Shown: positions 34,482-45,560, numbered from the stretch's first letter. The stretch: DNA of 64,000 bases from Canna indica (GCA_034359265.1 CP136890.1:28190501-28254500), one strand, 5' to 3'. Translations and numbers: made by a program. Notes: a model not told the origin generated them from the sequence alone.

Positions 34482-34920
34482 TGTTCTTACCTGAAGTCCG
34501 GGTGATGCGGTCTAGCGCGCATCCATATCAAGTGCGACTTTGAGGGGGGGGGGAAGCAAAAGACACTCCGAGGCTCAAGTCAAAAAGAGTTCGAGGTGAG
34601 GGTGACAAAAATTGGAATCTAAATGTATCCGAGGGGATCATGTTTGTATATAGTGCAGGATGAGGGGTGTCTGGCAATAATGCCTCCCAATAATCTCGTA
34701 AGGATGTGCTTAGAATGGCCGGGTCGAGACTCATCTCAGAGATGTCGGGCTCGTAATTGATGAATCCCTCATAATTAATGATGATGTAAGTGTACTTGTA
34801 TGGCCAAGTGGAGCCCTTGGTCGAAGTCGTTTCTCACTTGACTTGAGTCTGCTTCATAAGTGTGGGCGCTTATGGGCCTAATCCGGCCGGGCCCAAAGTA
34901 CTAGTCGACTCTAATAATCT
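34482..34920 (-). mobile_element. LTR (5') of element D, outer boundary uncertain
   Basis: On the minus strand it ends CTTCAGGTAAGAACA. Like element A it contains GGAGTGTCTTTTG followed by a C-run. A TATA-like CTATATACAAAC occurs at about 34,645. The LTR start could not be recognised and the right edge is a guess. Confidence 0.5.
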
Positions 34921-35984
34921 AACTAATCGCTTGAAAATTCCATCATACTCTCTCTCTCTCTCTCTCTCTCATCCTATGGTTCTCTTCAGCCAACACCACC
35001 CACACGCATATGCCACCGCCTCTGCTCCGAGCTTGTGATCGCCCTCTCACCTCCCTCCCTCTATTTTCTCAACACAACTACAATCAATTGTAGTCGAACA
35101 CCCACTTCCCTTGCTTAATCTTCCTTTCTCTCCAATTAAATTAATCATGCAAACATATGTTGTTTCAATAATTGAGCATGACCAAAGAACGAGAGAGAAA
35201 GAATCCTACCTCTTTTGTATACTTTATTATTTTTGTGTGAGCCCTTCTCCCTCCTTGACGATCAGTCGCCTCAACTCGTCCTGAACATGACAAGATGACG
35301 ACTGCCCTCTTTTTGTGAAAACCCTAACCGAAACTAGGTTGAGGCTTTATATAACGCAAAAAATGTCACAACCCGCTTGATGGAATAATTAGCTCATCAA
35401 CATCATTTGCCTAAACAATTGGCCTAGTTAAAATATTTAAGCTGAAATTTATTGTCCCAACTTGAGTCTTAATGTCACAGTTAAATCCCATGTCGAACTA
35501 ACACATAGCACCAAACTACACACCTTAGTCAAAGACATAGAGGGCTAGCCTAGTAGCGGCTCCACCCTAATATGTCTTGCTCTAACACCAATTATCACCT
35601 AGCAACTTCACAAGCCTTCACAATTAGCCTAATGCTAAGCCGAACTTAATCGTCATCACTTTATCTGTGGACCCTATTGTGAACCTATTTGGGTACTCTA
35701 CCTCTATTTGCACTATCTACTCCTATAACCTACCTATTTACAACGATAACACACACTCTATCTGGATGGGCACTTCTTAGTCCCATGGTTCAAATCCCCG
35801 CACCATAAGCAGTGGGGTCGGTCGCCCTGAGACCTAGCTATGGAACCCTAGCCCATCAGGGGAAGTGGAGGATGTGTGGAGCCCTATGCCTAAGAAGGTG
35901 CTGCTTTGGCCTTCTTCCTAGCCGGCTCAGATACCTCTGTAGCATTGCCATCTCTAACTCTGCTTGATAGAGTTCTCTATGCTC
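34921..35984. other. Intergenic DNA, possible LTR remnants
   Basis: A (TC)n run lies at about 34,949-34,970. A TATA-like CTTTATATAACGC is at 35,345. GCTCTAACACCAATT at about 35,579 resembles a degraded reverse-strand initiator-Met primer site. No domain or LTR pair could be assigned. Confidence 0.35.
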
Positions 35985-36455
35985 CATGAATGCCACTACC
36001 ACTAGGTCCCCATGTCCTCTTAGTCTGAGACTACCCTAGACTGTTTCCCCCTTCCTTATGTTTGTTAGTAAAGATATCATGGTTAACTGCCTCAACCTAA
36101 AGTGTCATCGCTAGAGAGCATTGATAATTATTCAATGTCTTGTGGGCTAATTTCCCTTGAATATTGGGATGCGGTCCTTTGTAGAATTCCCGAGTCGGTC
36201 AAATACTATTGTAGAATTCCACTAAGCGCCACTCATCTAGCCTTCCAAAAAATCGAGCATCGCCCATGAACCCGAAAACCTTCTTTTCCACAACAGGTCA
36301 AGCGATCGACGACCTAGCTTGACCAGACCGACGACTCACTAAACTAGTACTAGCATAAAAATAGATAGCTCTCTAAGGAGATTAAATTAAAAAAAAGTAA
36401 GTACATAACAAAAAAAAAAAACACAGAAATATTCATAGCACTTCATAACACAAAT
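35985..36455 (-). repeat. First unit of the 1.41-kb array (partial)
   Basis: It contains the array words CACTAGGTCCCC, GTGTCATCGCTAGAGAGCAT, TTCAATGTCTTGTGGGC and CGACGACTCACTAAACTAGT. A damaged gag remnant lies at about 36,165-36,345 on the minus strand. It breaks off at CACAAATA (36,455). The corresponding unit resumes at 41,344 after the insertion block. Confidence 0.75.
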
Positions 36456-37649
36456 AGAGATCGCTAGGTACGTACGTCCACTACTGAGAATTCCAAGGTT
36501 CTGAAGAAGCTATTGAGATGCATGAATGAATTTTCTCTTCTTCTTTTGCTGGAGAAGTCATCTACGGGAGATTGGAATAAATCAGGATCAGGTTCTTCTT
36601 CTTCTTCTTCTTCTTCTTCTTCTTCTTCTTCTTCTTCTTCTTCTTCTTCTTCTTCTTCTTCTTCTTCTTCTTCTTCTTCTTCTTCTTCTTCTTCTTCTTC
36701 TTCTTCTTCTTCTTCTTCTTCTTCTTCTTCTTCTTCTTCTTCTTCTTCTTCTTCTTCTTCGATCAGGTTTCTACTATTTTCTTCACCTGCTATTTTCTTC
36801 TTATTCTTCTCCACCTGCTATTTTCTTTTTATTCTTCTTCACCTGCTATTTTCTTCTTATTCTTCATGACAATTGGGTTACCATGTATATCCTCTTCCAG
36901 GGAACAACATTTATGGTGACAGTGTGAGGGAAACATTGATTAGGCCGTAGGCTGCAGCAGGAAGGGTTTGAGGAACATTCTGCATACATTTTGATGCAGA
37001 GGATCTTTCCAATAGCTTATCTTGCTTTTTTGGTCAGAGAAGATCTGTGGCTTCAGGACAATGCAATTTCAGAGCTTGGAATATATGGTGCCTATTTAAG
37101 GTTATTAATGTTTAACATATCTTACATTGTTGATTGCTCTTCGATGGTAGACATTAAACTCTCCCTGAATAAGGTGATGATCATGAATGATCAGTGTGGG
37201 TGTTTGATGCGGACAAAGGTTTCATCATCAAATGAAGGTGGAGTTGCTGCTGGATTTGCAGTTTTGGACAACATCTATCTGACATGAAAAATCCTATGTC
37301 TTCAAGGTAATGAGATAACAAGATCCTATTGTATGATTTTGATATGCAATTAAAATAGTTAATTAATAGAGAAAAATGGATCTGATACATCATCTCTCTC
37401 AAATCTTTATAAATGTATTTCTGATTCTCTGAACCTACCATCCTACCATCCTACCATCTCCTTGGTTTTTCTTTGAGGGCAGAAATTAGTTCTCTCAACT
37501 TTTGATCTGAAAACGAATATTCTTTATATGCTAAATGTGCTTTACCCCATTTTTATAAGAAATGGTTCTGCATTTGACATCCAAATTATCTTTTTTGGAT
37601 TTTCTAAAAGGCTCGTGGTGGGATCATTTATTTAACCTTTAGGTGGAAC
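36456..37649. other. Unclassified insert with microsatellite
   Basis: This DNA interrupts the array unit. Apart from the CTT array and its neighbouring minisatellite it contains an open stretch at 36,991-37,287 whose translation I cannot assign to a family. It may be a captured gene fragment or chance. No splice structure is convincing. Confidence 0.35.
36593..36760. repeat. (CTT)n microsatellite of about 56 units
   Basis: About 168 bp of pure CTT. It is flanked on both sides by GATCAGG and followed (36,786-36,865) by about four copies of a 30-bp unit containing CACCTGCTATTTTCTTCTTA. Long Ser, Leu or Glu frames here are artefacts of the repeat. Confidence 0.95.
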
Positions 37650-38101
37650 TAGGGCTGTCCACTGTTCGGTTCAAACCGAACCGAACCGAAAAACCGAACC
37701 GAAATTTTCGGTTCGGTTCGGTTTCAACCATTGTAGGTTCGGTTCTTTGACCCGAACCGAACCGAAATTTGTATTTCGGTTCGGATTCGGTTCCCGGAAT
37801 TCGGGAACCGACCCGAACCGAAAACCGAATTAATTAAAAATATATATATTTTTTTAATTTTTAACTGAATTAAGTAAATAAGTATTAAATAATTATTTTA
37901 AATTTTAAATTTTTAATCAAATTAATTAAAAATTCGGTTTTCGGGTTGAAAACCGAACCGAACCGAATTATTTCGGTTCGGGTTAAATCGGGTTAGGAAA
38001 TATTCGGTTCGGGTTCGGATTCCGGTTTGGGTAAAGAAAAAATTTCGGTTTGGGCTTGTTCGGTTCGGTTCGGTTCGGTTCGAACCGAATGGACAGCCCT
38101 A
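37650..38101. mobile_element. hAT-type MITE 3
   Basis: A 452-bp element with inverted ends: TAGGGCTGTCCACTGTTCGG on the left and, in reverse complement, TAGGGCTGTCCATTCGGTTC on the right. An exact 8-bp duplication GGTGGAAC flanks it (37,642-37,649 and 38,102-38,109). Both arms are packed with CCGAACCGAA words. The 12-bp terminus is shared with MITE 1, apart from one base. Confidence 0.93.
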
Positions 38102-38109
38102 GGTGGAAC

Positions 38110-38560
38110 TCATACTTCCTTACCGCGCAGGTTATCCTCAGCAGGTTCACATGTTGAGAATCCAACCAGGGAGGCAAAGATAACTTTTGGAGGAATAAAG
38201 TAACTCTGCCATAGATCTTAATTTCACACTTAAACAAACTTCCTCTTCTTCTCTTCTGTCATGGTGGGGTCATATAAATAAGACGCTCTATTTTTAAAGA
38301 AGAAAGCATGCTCTTCTTCGCACCAATGGAGGCACCGATTCTGAGGAGGATAAGCTCTAAGAGGTCGAGGCGGCTGATGAGGCCCATGCTATCACCGATG
38401 ACGAACTCTGTCGGGAAGTCCATGGATTTTCGGCGGAGCACGGAGGACCAGAAGGACCGATGGGAGGTAGGGGCTCAGGAGGTAGAGCCCTGAAATCCCA
38501 TGGTAGAGAGGTAGATGAAATAGAGACATCATGAGACATTAGAGATGTAATAATATACCT
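38110..38560. other. Unassigned segment, possible gene fragment
   Basis: At 38,308-38,493 the plus strand has an open frame with balanced composition (MLFFAPMEAPILRRISSKRS at its start). Its base composition differs from the AT-rich surroundings, but I do not recognise it. It may be captured host coding DNA within the insertion block. No start, intron or second exon can be shown. Confidence 0.25.
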
Positions 38561-39477
38561 TTAATTATTACGTCAATCTAAAGTACGACAAATAAAATAT
38601 AAAGTAATTATTAATGTAAGATATTTCGTACTTTTATATCTTTTTATTTTGTACTTTTACATTAAATTTAAATATTATTGATATTTTTTAATTAAATTAT
38701 ATATATTTACAATTAAGTTTTCTTGATGCGGTAAATTTAGGTTTTTTTTTTTTTTTTTCTTTAAATTTTTTGTATTTTTAATAATTTCTTTAAAATGTAG
38801 ATGTTGTCTTTTTTTTTTCTTTCACATGCACCTATTTTTTGTTGTTTTTAATTTTATATTTATTATTATAATCTATCGAATTATTTTTATATTAGTTTTT
38901 GAATTTTTAAAATATTATTTTTTTAATTTATTTGTTTTTCAAAAAAACTTAATCTCATCAATCCAAGTTTTAATATATTTTAACCTAAAATTTATGTTGT
39001 TTAAAAAAATTTAATTTATTTAGTTTCTAATTTATTTCATATTATTATATTATATAATATTTAATTTTTATCCATAAAAATATTATTGTTCGTAATTTTC
39101 TTTTCTTATATATTTTTGTTGTTCAAATTCCTTAACATTTTATTCTTTTATGATTGTAATCTTACACTATTATATATATATATTTCTTTATTTATTATGA
39201 GAACCTATTATCTCTTACAAAATTATAGATTTACAAAATAATTGTTGAAAATATTTTCTAATGTAAAAAATTATTTTTTTATATTATCTTTGTGTTTCTG
39301 AAATATTATTTTTTATTTTTGAAGAAAAATTATATAATTTAAAATATTTTATTTTTAATTCAGTTATCTACACATGTTCCATTTTAATTGGTATAGTTTA
39401 CTCTACATTTGTGTTATTTGATGTTTATCCTTAAAATTTATTAGTTTTATATAAGTTTTAAAAATTATAACAAAAAA

Positions 39478-40496
39478 GGGAAAATGTACAAAAATGTCCA
39501 TAACATTTTCTCACGGGTACTAAAATGTTGCTAAATTTTTTTTGGGATTAAAAATATCCCTTACGTTATGGATGTGTACAAAAATGCTCCTATAGGTAAA
39601 CGACGTTAATTGAGAGATAACATAGCTGACGTGGTTGATGACTGGTACTGATGACGTTGACATGTGGCGTGCATGTAGGCTAAGATATTTTCTCACGGGT
39701 ACTAAAATGTCCATAATATTTTCTCACGGGTATAAAAATACTCATAATATTTTCTCACGGGTACTAAAATGCCCATAATATTTGTTTTAGAGCTAAAATA
39801 ACCCCGAGGTTATTGAAAATGATATAAAAATGGCACAAAGCTAACTTCTATAAGGTGATACTTAACAGAGATGTCATGGATACTGATAGAGATGTTGACT
39901 TTACACGTGGTGCACATGCAGAGAGCAACTTGCCACGCAACCGTAGGGGTGAGTAAAAAAATCAAAAAATTGGTTAATTGAAAAACCGGTTTGAAACCTA
40001 ACAAATTTTTTTGATTAACCGATTTGATGATTTCAGTTTCGGTTTTTATTTTCTAAATTTTCAGTTTTCGATTTGAGTTTCGGTTTTGATTTCTTATGTA
40101 CGTGTAGCTTACGTGGCAAGTTTCTCTCTACATATGCACCACGTGTAAAGTCAACATCTACGACATATCCGTTAAGTCTCACATAACAAAAGTTAGCCAA
40201 GTGTCATTTTTATACCATTTTCAATAACCTGGAGTATTTTAGCTCTAAAACAAATATTATGGGTATTTTTGTACCCGTGAGAAAATGTTAGGGGCATTTT
40301 AGTACCATTGAGAAAACATCTTGGCCTGCATGCACGCCACATCTCCCTGTCATCAGTCCTGGTCATCAGCCACGTCAGCTCGATTATATCTCAATTAATG
40401 TCGTTTACTTATAGGGGCATTTTTGTATCCAATTCCATAACGTAAGGGGTATTTTTGATCCTAAAAAAACCTTAGGGACATTTTTGTACATTTTTC
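39478..40496. mobile_element. Foldback element with very long inverted repeats (Mutator-like MITE)
   Basis: The left arm (39,478 to about 39,940) and right arm (about 40,090-40,496) are imperfect inverted repeats of each other over 400 bp or more. Both end in AAAATGTACAAAAATGTCC on the outer side. Possible 9-bp flanks AACAAAAAA and AATAAAAAA differ by one base. Long inverted repeats with 9-bp duplications fit Mutator-like MITEs. Short units with TTTTCTCACGGGTACTAAAA are repeated within the left arm (39,507, 39,688, 39,719, 39,750). Confidence 0.75.
39944..40090. mobile_element. hAT-related fragment in the loop of the foldback element
   Basis: It begins TAGGGGTGAGTAAAA, like the terminus of MITE 2, and is rich in ACCGGTTT and GGTTTTTATTTT words. 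The matching right terminus is absent, so it is a truncated copy sitting between the two arms. Confidence 0.45.
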
Positions 40497-41343
40497 TAAT
40501 AAAAAATTAGTTCAAATTAAATTATACTTTTAAATAATAATAATAATAACTAAATAATTAAGACTAATAATAAATATCATATATTTATATTTATACATTT
40601 GCAATGTTAATTTTTTATAACAATGATATCAATCAAGTAATGTATGTTTTAAAAATATTAGATAAAGGATAATTCTTTAATTTGGTAGTGAAATAAATGT
40701 TCACAATTGAATTTTTAGAAGATAATATTTTAATTTTTTAACCATAATTATTTACCATCTATTTGGATCTTTATTTTAGATTTCCTAAAAATAGTCTTAT
40801 TATTTTGGACGAATTTGTGTAATTGAAAAATATTGAACGAAAATAATTAAATTATCAATATTATAATAATGATATTTAAACATAAAAAGTTAATTACAAT
40901 GATATAGTTTATTTTTCACATTTCATGAATATATTAATGTGTTTTAGTTAATTTAAGCAATAAACAAAACAAATCATATTTATAAAAATGTTTGTATATG
41001 TTTTACTTTTACAATTATATAGATCAAATTAAACTAATATTTACTATTTTGTCTACACTTATAAATTTTCATATATGTGAGATTTATCATTGCTCGTAAT
41101 TGTTTAAGTATGAATATTATATTGAAAAGTATAATTTAATTTAAAATAATTTTGATAACAATTTTACAAATTCATTATATACATGAATAATTTTGCAACG
41201 CATATATATATACACGAATAGAATATTATATATAATATTACAAAATTATTATATTTATACTATATAAATTTATTTGATTATTCATGATTATTGAAATAAA
41301 ATTATCTTGATATATATTTGCGCAACGCGCGGGCTCTCGACTA

Positions 41344-41462
41344 GTTGTTTAGAAAAGGAAACCTAGGGTTTTCTCAAATAGTAGCACACTCGTCAAATTT
41401 TATAAACTAACATAACATCCATTATATGAATTAAAAAAATTTATTTGAATCTCCGACCTTAT
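41344..41462 (-). repeat. Array unit fragment left of element F
   Basis: It resumes the 1.41-kb unit with TTAGAAAAGGAAACCTAGGG and CAAATAGTAGCACACTCGTC. It ends in the 3' part of the tRNA-Asn sequence (TCCGACCTTAT), cut by element F. The other half of the tRNA is at 44,999-45,043. Confidence 0.8.
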
Positions 41463-41994
41463 TGTCACGGACTAACTATTTGGGCTAAAAATATTCGTGC
41501 GGCTCCCTCGCTTCCCGTGCGAGGAATCAGCCTTAAGCCAATCTACTTGGCTAATGTTGAAAGTCGCGGGCTTCCACTTCGCGTGGGTCGGAATCTCTCT
41601 GTACTTGGACGCAAAAACGTTGTTGGGCCAAATGGTCGATTGCATGAAAATGCTGAAAAATGCTTGAACGATCGAAAGCTAGAACAAAAGACTAGAGTGT
41701 GCCCAGGCTATACTTGGGTACTATACTTGTGGAGCCTAACCCCCAAATGCCACCCCAAAGGTTCCCAAAAGCACGAGGAGCATGAAAATATTCCTATGTT
41801 TGCACACCCCCACCGTCCATGCCACGCCCAGGCAAACGAGGCCATTTTCCTAGGCGTGAGCAAGAGCGGTGGGCGATGCGCGGACGCATTTTACAATGCA
41901 TATTTACATGGACACTCATGATGCTATATTTACACTACACGTTAGGGACCGTCATGACACATACATGACTTGACAACCCCGAAGGTCCCTAACA
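41463..41994 (-). mobile_element. 3' LTR of element F
   Basis: A 532-bp LTR. On the minus strand it starts TGTTAGGGACCTTCGGGG and ends TAGTTAGTCCGTGACA. It is preceded on that strand by the purine tract at 41,995-42,008. It differs from the 5' LTR at many positions and by several indels, so the insertion is not recent. Confidence 0.88.
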
Positions 41995-42289
41995 TTCTCC
42001 CCCACTTACAAAGTCGAAGCCCTCGTCGACTCATTCCTTGAAGGCGATGGAGAGCCCTTGATTCTTGATCTTTCATTTTTTCATCGTGCGGACTGGGCAC
42101 CGTCACTCCGTGTTGTTCGATATTCGACTCTCGTAAGCGGTGGAATGTCCTTCATTCTTGCAAATGCCTCCAACTGTGAAGTCCGCCAACTTTGATGGGG
42201 CCCTTCTGTAAGGAGGTCGATATGGGGCTTGCTCCCCGATCCCTGTTGTGGGTTCGCGCTGTGCGCTGCGTCTTACGAGCCATCTGCCC

Positions 42290-42475
42290 ATGCACGAGTG
42301 CCTTACAAGTCATCTACTCTGCACGAAAATATTATGACTTAGAGGCCATCTGCCATGCGCACATGCCTTGCATCTTATGAGCCATCTGCTCTACGCACAA
42401 ATATTGCGACTTAAAGGCCATCTGCCATGCACACTCTTGCATCTTATTAGCCATTTGCTCTGCGCACACTTGTTG
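42290..42475 (-). repeat. Tandem repeat in the linker after protease of element F
   Basis: About three units of some 60-90 bp built on GCCATCTGCCATGCRCAC and GAGCCATCTGCTCTRCGCAC. On the minus strand they translate as alternating EQMANKMQ and AWQMAFKS-like blocks. They sit where the spacer to RT would start. Confidence 0.65.
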
Positions 42476-42559
42476 GACGCCTTCCTTCACTTGTATGGCA
42501 GAAATGAGTTTGTTCTGGCTTCTTGGTGCTTAATGCACTGTTGGAACGATACTAGGGTT

Positions 42560-43138
42560 GTCCTCCCCCATCAAGTATATCGTGTCAAGGAAGGGCATGG
42601 GTACTACCTTTGCCGCTTTGAGGAACTCTATCCCTAGAATGACTTGATAGTCATCGAGGGGCACGTCCATCAGGTTGATCTGCCCTCTCCATCCTCTAAC
42701 TTTCAACGGAACATCTCTTGCAATGCCGCCGATCTTTCATGTTTCGGAATTCACTGCTTTGACATGACTTGAACTTTTTCCTAGCTGGAGTCCAATTTAT
42801 TTTGCCTCCTCTCTGGCAATAAAATTATGAGTTGCTCCCGAGTCTACCATTGCTCGGGTGGTTCTGCCGTTCAGCTTGATGTCGATGAACATCAGCTCAT
42901 TCATCGCTTCTGGACGCTTTGTCGTGAGTTTTCGCTCCCCCACTTGAGTATTGAGAGCATTGAGCAGTCGCACTACTCCCATGTTTGTTCTCCCATTGTA
43001 CTCATCTTCGCTGGAGTGGTTACTCGATGACCCCCCGCTGTGGTTCGTTGAGGCCACTGCTTTTCCTTTGCCCTTGTCTTTCTTTGCTGAGACATTGGAC
43101 ATTGTCTCTACCACGGTTTCTGCTATCAGGGCACTCAA
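42560..43138 (-). pseudogene. Protease region of element F
   Basis: The minus strand from 43,138 reads VSAKKDKGKGKAVAST, a serine-rich spacer, then NELMFIDIKLNGRTTRAMVD followed by SGATHNFIAREEAK. The D-S-G active site (VDSGATHNF) is intact. A stop follows, after which the domain continues (SSHVKAVNSE, VPLKVRGWRG, MDVPLDDYQVILGIEFL). This is the chromovirus-type protease. RT never follows. Confidence 0.78.
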
Positions 43139-43149
43139 AGCTTATCATT

Positions 43150-44321
43150 TCGGACATCCTTGGGCTGAGTGAGGCCCTTTACACAATGCATAAGTAGGCG
43201 AAACTGTCGAATGGTTCCCTCTCGGAGGGGACCCCCCTTTGAGGATGTTCTGTCGGGACGTATGGTCTATGGGTATGATTCCTCCACCTTGTATCGCCTT
43301 CGAATCCTTTGCCTTGAGAGTTGTCGGACCCCCATTATCTCAGTTTGAAGGGTGTCACTTTAGTCGTATTCGCCTCTGAGCTGTAGCCATTGGAGTTGTT
43401 GGGTCCCCAAAATCTCGGCTTGCAAAGTGGTACCTTAGCCGTATTCTCCTCTGGGCTATAGTCGGTGAGTCGTTCTGCTGTAATCTTTGCTTTCAACAAA
43501 CTCTGAATGTTCCCACTGGAGAGTTCCTGCTGTGCCCATGACTGCAGTCCTTCCAGGAAGATAAATAGTTGATCAGTCTCAGCCATGTTCGAAATGTCCA
43601 ACATGATAGTCGAGAACTTATTCACATACTCCCAAACCGAATTGTCTTGATGGAGTTGACGTAACTTCCGTCGGGCGATAAACTCCACATTCTCGGGAAA
43701 GAATTGCGCTTTCAATTCGCGGTTGAGTTCATCCGAAGTGTCAATCTTGGCTTGCCCCTTCTGAATTTCATCATACTTGGTCCGCCACCAAAGTTTTGCA
43801 TCTTCAGACATATACATGGTTGCAACATACACTTTCATATCATCATCAATCGTCCTTGTGACCTTGAAGTACTGCTCCAAGTCGAAGAGGAAGTTTTCCA
43901 CCGCTTTGGCATCCCGGGCCCCATTGTAAGGCTTTGGTTCGGGTGCTCTAAGATGGTGTTGTGGGGCTTCGTTCTGTCGTGAACTGCCACCACCCGAGTG
44001 TATCTCTCGGATAAGAAATTTGATTATGGCCTTCAACTTCGCAATCTTATCTTGCAGATGTTTGACTACATCTTGTGTGTCATCATGGAGTCCCTCTAGT
44101 ATTGACTCCAAGTTTTCTTGCGCGTCGGCTATCTTGCCGACTAGGGCCATGCCGGCCAAGTGAGCATCACAAATTCTCTCTAATTCTTCAAGTCGTTGGA
44201 TAGTCGTTCTGGTCTGCCCGACTGGTTGAGTTTGCATTGGCTCTTCCACCAATGCTTCCTCCGGAACGGTCGTCATCATGTCGACGACGCCACTCGATTC
44301 ACCGATTATCTTGCGACCCAT
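43150..44321 (-). CDS. gag of element F, open for 328 codons
   Basis: The open frame 44,321-43,335 starts MGRKIIGESSGVVD. It has a coiled-coil-prone N-terminal third and the Retrotrans_gag core: FLFDLEQYFKVTRT, DAKLWWRTKYDEIQ, ELKAQFFPENVEFIARRKLR, QDNSVWEYVNKFSTIM and FLEGLQSWAQQEL. After a stop, a knuckle-like LCKGPHSAQGCPK lies near 43,170. Its length is close to chromovirus gags. The uninterrupted frame among decayed neighbours suggests relatively recent activity or selection on gag. It would supply the particle in the cytoplasm. Confidence 0.8.
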
Positions 44322-44463
44322 GATTGGTCATAAAAATCTCTCCTACGAGATTGCCGAGTGCCCAATGTCGTTTGTCTTGAACGACGAAGGCACGAGTCTG
44401 TTGACGGATTGCGTCGATTGCTTGCACCAAAGCTTTTCTAGCTTGCCTCGCTCTGATAACAAA

Positions 44464-44998
44464 TGTTACGGACTAACTATTTGGGCAAAAAATGTTTGTG
44501 CGGCTCCGTCGCTTCCCGTCCGACTCCCTCGCTTCCTGTGCGAGGAATCAACCTTAAGCCAATCTGGTTGGCCAATGTCGAAAGTCGCGGGCTCCCACTT
44601 CGCGTGGGTCGGAATCTCTTAGTGCTTGGACGTAAAAACGTTGTTGGGCCAAATTGCCGATTGCATAAAAATGCTGGAAAATGCTTGAACGAAAGCTTGA
44701 ACGAAAGACTAGAGTGTGCCCAGGTTATACCTGGGTACTATACTTGTAGAGCCTAACCCCCAAGGTTCCCAAAAGCACGAGGAGCATGACAAAATTCCTA
44801 TCTTCGCACACCCCCATCGTCCATGCCACGCCTAGGCAAACGAGGCCGTTTGCCTAGGTGTGAGCAAGAGCGGTGGGCGGTGTACGGACGTATTTTACAA
44901 TGCATATTTACATGGACACTCATGATGCAATATTTACAATGCACGTTAGGGACCGTCATGACACATACAGGACTTGACAACACCGAAGGTCCCTAGCA
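44464..44998 (-). mobile_element. 5' LTR of element F
   Basis: A 535-bp LTR that matches the 3' LTR along its length (TGTTACGGACTAACTATTTG on the plus strand). It is followed on the minus strand by the primer site at about 44,444-44,463. Confidence 0.88.
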
Positions 44999-45043
44999 TT
45001 ATGGTTAACAACAACATGCTCTAACCAACTGTGCTACTCCAGC
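44999..45043 (-). pseudogene. tRNA-Asn copy disrupted by element F (5' part)
   Basis: GTTAACAACAACATGCTCTA to GCTACTCCAGC is the 5' half of a tRNA-Asn sequence. The 3' half is at about 41,445-41,462. Element F separates them with a TTAT duplication in the anticodon region. Confidence 0.75.
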
Positions 45044-45560
45044 TCCACTATTTGCTCTATAAAGGTTGACCCTAATTATGAATCCTCTTGGACACGGCCT
45101 ACTTCATGAAGAATGATCCTAGGAGGGACGTAAAAAACCCCTCCAAGACATTAATTTTACAAATAAATAAAAATCTAAAAAATACCAACAAATCCAAAAA
45201 ACTAGACATAACTTTTCAAAGTTTTTGGGCATAATAATAACGCTATGTGGATCTAGTATTATGAATTATTCATATTCAAATATTTTAGCTCAAAGGGAAT
45301 ATTACAACAAAATTTCATTAATAATGATGATGATGACAGTAATAATAATAATAACAAAATTAATTTAATAAAAATGTTGGGGGAATGAGTTGGGAAATTA
45401 ATATAGTGTGATATCGACCTGATATTTTATGATAATTATGATAGATTTCTTATTCTGTTTGACAAAGCTGTATATGCTCCACGTATGCCACTAGGTCCCC
45501 CTGTCCTCTGAGAGATTGCCCTAGTATGTTTTCCAATTCCTTTTGTTTGTCAGCATAGAT

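Larger units (their letters stand above)
38561..41343 (+). mobile_element. AT-rich Helitron-like element with 3' end at 41,343
   Basis: The right edge reads TTGCGCAACGCGCGGGCTCT, then CGACTAG followed by T. This is a GCGC-AAC-GCGC stem about 10 bases before CTAG, the Helitron 3' signature. The flank TTGTTTAGAAAAGG is array DNA (TTGTCTTAGAAAAGG in other units), so insertion was between A and T as expected. The body is strongly AT-rich with no Rep/helicase. The 5' end was not found. A Mutator-like foldback lies inside (39,478-40,496). Confidence 0.6.
41463..44998 (-). mobile_element. Non-autonomous gag-only LTR element F
   Basis: A 3536-bp element with two LTRs (41,463-41,994 and 44,464-44,998), a primer site, gag, part of protease and a polypurine tract, but no RT, RNase H or integrase. 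The 4-bp duplication TTAT flanks it (41,459-41,462 and 44,999-45,002). On the minus strand, TTATCAGAGCGAGGC after the 5' LTR matches an initiator-Met primer site. AAGTGGGGGAG precedes the 3' LTR. The layout fits the TR-GAG class of gag-only LTR elements. It needs pol supplied in trans. It lies inside a tRNA-Asn copy of the array. Confidence 0.88.

Noticed and set aside
35760..35830. A box B-like GGTTCAAATCCCC that might mark a tRNA
   Set aside because: No box A at a proper distance and no cloverleaf on either strand.
36464..36927. Long Glu-, Ser- and Leu-rich frames
   Set aside because: They are translations of the CTT microsatellite in different frames.
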